A stretch of 64,000 bases of DNA, taken from Simiduia agarivorans SA1 = DSM 21679 (GTDB lineage: Bacteria > Pseudomonadota > Gammaproteobacteria > Pseudomonadales > Cellvibrionaceae). Below the pieces are notes generated by a model. The model worked only from the letters and a program-made list of their open reading frames with translations, had not been told where the DNA came from and did no database searches. The stretch is from NCBI RefSeq assembly GCF_000305785.2, contig NC_018868.3, forward strand, positions 620,001 to 684,000, in the 5' to 3' direction. Both the position numbers and the translations under genes were made by a program. Below, piece by piece: positions 60,255 through 64,000 of the stretch. The stretch's first letter is position 1, and each line of letters starts with the position of its first letter.

Positions 60255-60756
60255 ATCCCCATTGTTTGCACTTCTCCTCGTTGGCTGCCTGCATTATTCC
60301 CCCCTCCTGATTGGCGCGCCGGTGCCCTGGGATCAGCTGTCCCAGGAACAGCAACAGGTACTTTCTGGTGTAAAGGATGACTGGGCGTCATTACCTGAAG
60401 CCAAGCAGCAACAGCTCCTACGCGGGGTTGAACGCTATAGCGCCATGACTCCAGAGCAACGGGCCGACGCAAGAGCGAAGCACGAACGCTGGAAAAGCCT
60501 GAGTGAGGAACAAAGAATTCAGATCAAAGAACGCTATCAGCGCTTCAAGGCCTTGCCTTCGGATCAGCAGAAAAAAATCAGGGATGCTCACCAACGCTTC
60601 AAGGCGTTGCCGCCAGAACAGCAGGCGCGCATAAGGGAAAAATGGTCCGGTATGTCGCCGGAACAAAGACAGCGCGTTATGCTGAGGTTACGAGAAATGA
60701 CGCCCGAGCAACGCGAAGCCTTCAGGGAGCGGATGCGCCAACGGCGGGATCGATAA
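60247..60756 (+). CDS. DUF3106 periplasmic protein
   Basis: This 169-residue protein has a signal peptide and a DUF3106 domain made of repeated units of about 20 residues with the core W/F-x-x-L/M-(S/P)-x-E/D-Q-(R/Q). Examples are ERWKSLSEEQRIQIKERY and EKWSGMSPEQRQRVMLRL. The units are basic and amphipathic, resembling CpxP/Spy-type or RNA-associated repeats. RBS AAGGAGG (60231-60237) is strong. It closes the sigma-factor operon and may be an envelope-stress effector; that is inference. Confidence 0.88.
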   Translation: MNKSPLFALLLVGCLHYSPLLIGAPVPWDQLSQEQQQVLSGVKDDWASLPEAKQQQLLRGVERYSAMTPEQRADARAKHERWKSLSEEQRIQIKERYQRFKALPSDQQKKIRDAHQRFKALPPEQQARIREKWSGMSPEQRQRVMLRLREMTPEQREAFRERMRQRRDR

Positions 60757-60762
60757 CCGGCG

Positions 60763-60999
60763 TCAGGCGTCGGTATCAACCAGGCTGTTGTGTCGACGGT
60801 CTTCGCCGCTGCGCAATTCAACCAGGGGCCGCCGATAAGCGCGGCCTTTACGTCGCTCACGCTTTCTGCGCTCTTGGTTGGGCGATTCTGCAGGCAACTC
60901 AACCTGCTGATCGACTGGCACTGCTTTCGGCAGTGTCTGGCTAACCGGCTCAACCTTGGTACGGGCCGCCGCTATGGGGGGTATTCGCATGTCGGCCAT
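60763..60999 (-). CDS. Small charged protein with basic repeat
   Basis: This 78-residue protein has a Pro/Val-rich N-terminus and a basic centre ERRKRERRKGRAYRRP followed by GEDRRHNS. The paired Arg-Arg-Lys clusters resemble those of many small uncharacterised gammaproteobacterial proteins near chemotaxis genes. It reads towards the DUF3106 gene and lies close to the receptor gene. Confidence 0.6.
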   Translation of the reverse strand: MADMRIPPIAAARTKVEPVSQTLPKAVPVDQQVELPAESPNQERRKRERRKGRAYRRPLVELRSGEDRRHNSLVDTDA

Positions 61000-61027
61000 A
61001 GCAATACCTCTGTTCTCACATTCAGAC

Positions 61028-62647
61028 TCACACCTTAAATTGCGCCGCCACAGTTTTCAACTGATCTGCCAATCCCTGCAGGTTGGTACTGAGATTGGCC
61101 ACTTGCTCCGTGTTTTCCTGCGCCACTTTTGATGCATCCCGCATATTAATCACGTTGCTTTGAATTGACTTGGCAAAGGTCTGCTGCTCTTCAGTGGCAG
61201 CCGCAATACGCTTGTTCATATCGGTAATGGAAGTCACTTTGTTGGTAATGGCCGCAAGCGACTCCCCGGTTTCACCCGCCTGGGCTACACTGCGACTTGC
61301 GCCGGTTTTACCGGTTTCCATCACTTGCACCGCTTCTCGGGCCGCAGTTTGTAATTGTTCGATTACCGTTTGAATTTCGTGCGTAGACTCCTGCGTACGA
61401 GACGCAAGCGTCCTGACCTCGTCGGCCACCACGGCGAACCCCCTACCCTGTTCGCCTGCCCTCGCAGCCTCAATGGCGGCATTCAGTGCCAACAGGTTGG
61501 TTTGCTCGGCAATGCCTTTGATGACGTCAAGGATCCCAGCAACACTGTCGGTATCAGATTCGAGTTTGGCAATCACCTCAGCCGCGCGTTCTACTTCGTT
61601 CGCCAGACTATTAATGGTTTTTACGGTGTCCTGCACCACGTTGAGGCCAGCTTTGGCTTCCTTGTCGGCATCCTGCGCCGCCTGCGCGGCCGAGCCTGCG
61701 TTTTGCGCGACATTATTCACGCTGCGCATCATATCCGACATGGCATTGGTAACTTCTTCGGAGGACGAAGCCTGTTGATTCGACAGGCGTTCAGTCTCAT
61801 GCGATACGCCGTTCAGGCGTTTGGCCACATCGGTCAGAGGCGAGATTACCTGAATGACTTCGCCAATGGTATTGTGCAACTTATCGATGAAGGTATTAAA
61901 CCAATGCACCAGATCACCCAACTCATCCTCAGACTTGCGTTGCAGACGCTGGGTTAAGTCACCTTCGCCCTGTGCAATATCCTTCAGGCTTTCGGTAATC
62001 ACCTGCACATTGTGGGTAATCAGGACGGCAATGCTGATTGAGATCAGCAGCAGTAATGCCACGGTGACGACACCAACCACGAGCCCTACTTTCAGGTTGT
62101 CCTGTTCAGTCTCGGTTGCCTGTCGAACGGTTTCGGTGAAGCTGCGATCACTTTGATCCCGGAACTGCTTGAGCGAATTATTGACCTGCTCCAGCGCGCG
62201 GTTACGACGTTCGGCGATCTCGGCCAATTTGGAAAAATCAACAGTGCCGTCGATCATACTGGCAGTGAGGCCGTAGGAAATCTCAAGGTAGGTGTTGAGC
62301 TGGCTTTCCAGCTGGTTGACCTCAGTGGTTCGCTCTGGCTGCAATTGACGCGCACGATTGAGGTTTTCGGTCAGATTTGCCCCCATGCGTTTAGCGCTGT
62401 TGAGCATATCCTCCTCGCCGGTACTGGCGGCGGTGCTCATGGTCTCATTCATGCGATCAAGGGTGACAATGTTGTTGCCCGCGATCTCCAGTACCGGAAA
62501 ATACACATTCTGAATGAGATTCAGCCGGTTTACGTTCTGGGAACCCGAATTGATGGTAAACAGCAAATACAAAACGAACCCTGTAATGCCCACCGCGGGA
62601 ATCAATAAGATCTTGTATTTAATACTAATTTTGCTCAACCAGTTCAT
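61028..62647 (-). CDS. Methyl-accepting chemotaxis protein
   Basis: This 539-residue receptor has two transmembrane helices (about 11-30 and 185-205) around a four-helix-type periplasmic sensor, a HAMP domain ([19 protein letters not shown]) and a long cytoplasmic coiled coil. The hairpin tip [19 protein letters not shown] binds CheA and CheW. The ligand is unknown. It reads in the same direction as cysG with 100 bases between. Confidence 0.93.
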   Translation of the reverse strand: MNWLSKISIKYKILLIPAVGITGFVLYLLFTINSGSQNVNRLNLIQNVYFPVLEIAGNNIVTLDRMNETMSTAASTGEEDMLNSAKRMGANLTENLNRARQLQPERTTEVNQLESQLNTYLEISYGLTASMIDGTVDFSKLAEIAERRNRALEQVNNSLKQFRDQSDRSFTETVRQATETEQDNLKVGLVVGVVTVALLLLISISIAVLITHNVQVITESLKDIAQGEGDLTQRLQRKSEDELGDLVHWFNTFIDKLHNTIGEVIQVISPLTDVAKRLNGVSHETERLSNQQASSSEEVTNAMSDMMRSVNNVAQNAGSAAQAAQDADKEAKAGLNVVQDTVKTINSLANEVERAAEVIAKLESDTDSVAGILDVIKGIAEQTNLLALNAAIEAARAGEQGRGFAVVADEVRTLASRTQESTHEIQTVIEQLQTAAREAVQVMETGKTGASRSVAQAGETGESLAAITNKVTSITDMNKRIAAATEEQQTFAKSIQSNVINMRDASKVAQENTEQVANLSTNLQGLADQLKTVAAQFKV

Positions 62648-62746
62648 GGGACCTTGCCTGTGGGGTCAATATTTAAAGCATAGCTAATAACCCCGCGCTT
62701 GCTAGGCGTGTGGTTATAAGCGCTATCGACCTGAAACAAGGATTCT

Positions 62747-64000
62747 TTAACGGGTTGGGCGGTACCAGGCGAGGGATTCGGCCAGGGAAACCACTCCGCC
62801 GATGATCAACAGGGTGGGCGCCTGGACCCCGGCAGACTGGGCGATACCCGGCAGTGTCTTCAGCGTCCCCCGGTGTACACGTTGGTCGGGGGTGGTGCCC
62901 CGTTCTACCAGGGCTGCGGGCGTTTCCTCCGGGCGTCCATGGGCAATGAGGCCGTCACAAATGGTGGGCAAGCCCTGCAGACTCATATAAAACACCAGGG
63001 TCTGATCTTCGCGTACATATTCAGACCACTGTACGTGCGGGGCGTCCCCCTGCAGGTGGCCGGTAATAAAACGGACACTCTGGGCAAAATCACGGTGGGT
63101 CAATGGAATCCCGGCATAGGCACTGCAGCCAGACGCGGCGGTGATACCCGGCACCACTTCGAAGGGGATCTGATGCTGAGCCAACAAGGCGATTTCCTCG
63201 CCGCCACGGCCAAAAATGAAGGGGTCGCCGCCTTTCAACCGCAATACCCGCTTGCCCTGCTGCGCCAAATCCAGCAACAACTGGTTTATCTCCTGCTGAG
63301 GCACAGCATGGTCGGCCCGGCGTTTTCCCACGTAAATACGGTCTGCATCGCGCCTGACCTTGTCCAGAATGGGCTCCGACACCAAACGGTCGTACAACAC
63401 CACGTCTGCCCGCTGCATTAATTGCAGGGCGCGGATGGTGAGGAGATCCGGCGCACCGGGGCCTGCCCCAACCAGATAGACCTCACCGGCACTGGATTGC
63501 GCCTGTTCGGACAACAAGCGTTCTACCTCTACCTCTGCCAGATCCCGCTGGTCGCTGGCGACCCATTGTGCAGCTCTTCCCTCGATCAGAGCCTCCCAGA
63601 AATACCGGCGCCGCGCTTCCGGTAATCGCTGCTTAACCCTGTCCCGTAAACTGCGGCAGAATTGCGCCAATTTACCGGTGGCCTCTGGTAGCTGCACTTC
63701 CAGCATCTGCTTGATCTTTCGCGCAATGACAGGCGCCGCGCCACCACTGGAGATTGCCACCAGGATCGGACTGCGATCAACGATGGCGGGGGTGATAATG
63801 CTGCAAAGTGCCGGATCATCCACCACATTGACGGGTAGAAACCGCGCCTGGCACAGGCTGGCAATGCGGTCGTTTAACGCACGATCGGCGGTGGCACAGA
63901 TAACCAGATGAACGCCGTCCAGATCATTCTCGGCAAAGCCACGTGCGGTCCATTGACCATCATTCTGTTGCAACAGAGCCTGCAGTTCGGCCACCGCATC
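62747..64000 (-). CDS. cysG: Siroheme synthase CysG, N-terminus beyond window
   Basis: The visible 418 residues hold the end of the dehydrogenase/ferrochelatase half (HLVICATADRALNDRI, SSGGAAPVIARKIKQMLE) and the whole C-terminal uroporphyrinogen III methyltransferase half (VYLVGAGPGAPDLLTIRAL, LRLKGGDPFIFGRGGEE, GITAASGCSAYAGIPLTHR). The full enzyme is about 460 residues, so some 40 residues including the NAD-binding GGG motif lie past 64000. It makes siroheme for sulfite and nitrite reductases from uroporphyrinogen III. Frame continues through the window edge without a stop. Confidence 0.94.
   Translation of the reverse strand, partial: DAVAELQALLQQNDGQWTARGFAENDLDGVHLVICATADRALNDRIASLCQARFLPVNVVDDPALCSIITPAIVDRSPILVAISSGGAAPVIARKIKQMLEVQLPEATGKLAQFCRSLRDRVKQRLPEARRRYFWEALIEGRAAQWVASDQRDLAEVEVERLLSEQAQSSAGEVYLVGAGPGAPDLLTIRALQLMQRADVVLYDRLVSEPILDKVRRDADRIYVGKRRADHAVPQQEINQLLLDLAQQGKRVLRLKGGDPFIFGRGGEEIALLAQHQIPFEVVPGITAASGCSAYAGIPLTHRDFAQSVRFITGHLQGDAPHVQWSEYVREDQTLVFYMSLQGLPTICDGLIAHGRPEETPAALVERGTTPDQRVHRGTLKTLPGIAQSAGVQAPTLLIIGGVVSLAESLAWYRPTR

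Overview
The window looks like chromosomal DNA of a gammaproteobacterium that degrades polysaccharides, possibly of the Cellvibrionaceae; that family assignment is an inference from style only. The evidence is two secreted modular GH18 chitinases, an Escherichia-like dif site, monomeric NADP-isocitrate dehydrogenase, tail-specific protease, exonuclease III and CysG. No rRNA, tRNA or CRISPR array was seen. The dif site at 51008-51035 places the window at the replication terminus. The region to its right is intact core genome. Almost everything between about 4.8 kb and dif is accessory DNA, with many broken genes.

Layout: (1) 1-4.8 kb, two chitinase genes on the minus strand behind a promoter with two identical palindromic operators. 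(2) 4.8-6.1 kb, decayed DNA including the tail of a CusA-like RND pump. (3) 6.1-18.8 kb, a copper/silver island: a MerR regulator with its 19-bp-spacer promoter, a CopZ-like protein, the P1B-ATPase CopA, a cupredoxin, a broken P-II gene, small membrane proteins and a methyltransferase on the plus strand. Facing it are CopAB (multicopper oxidase and outer-membrane protein), a cytochrome c and Met/His-rich periplasmic proteins, then divergent copRS. (4) 19.0-27.6 kb, a Cd/Zn/Co island: CadR-like MerR and a CDF-type transporter, czcCBA, a second broken P-II gene and CzcD. (5) 27.7-31.1 kb, backbone debris: a SprA-related protein, a broken tyrosine integrase, a broken KfrA-like gene and an intact sprT. 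The sprT tail and its downstream DNA are present a second time at 18.8-19.1 kb, so the czc module sits between two diverged copies of one backbone segment.

(6) 31.1-39.8 kb, a Tn3-family transposase preceded by a 58-bp near-perfect palindrome, then XRE, winged-helix and SF2 helicase genes, a HAD hydrolase, a tyrosine recombinase and a secreted DNase-like pair. (7) 39.9-45.1 kb, a three-gene operon: OLD-family ATPase/Toprim nuclease, UvrD-like helicase and a multi-pass membrane protein. The first two match the Gabija anti-phage architecture; the third is not a standard part and is the best candidate here for something undescribed. (8) 45.1-51.0 kb, AT-rich accessory DNA with a frameshifted M4-type metalloprotease, small orphan genes and an integrase whose 3' end is imperfectly repeated 3.7 kb away, ending at dif. 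(9) 51.1-64 kb, core genes: icd, prc, xthA, a hybrid kinase lacking its phospho-acceptor histidine, an ECF sigma operon with DUF3106, a chemotaxis receptor and cysG (cut by the window end).

The two metal islands together give cytoplasmic export (CopA, CDF), trans-envelope export (CzcCBA) and periplasmic oxidation or sequestration (CopA oxidase, CopB, Met/His-rich proteins), under MerR and two-component control. Several accessory genes carry single-base indels or nonsense codons while the core genes are intact. Local gene decay is therefore more likely than poor sequence, but reads should be checked.
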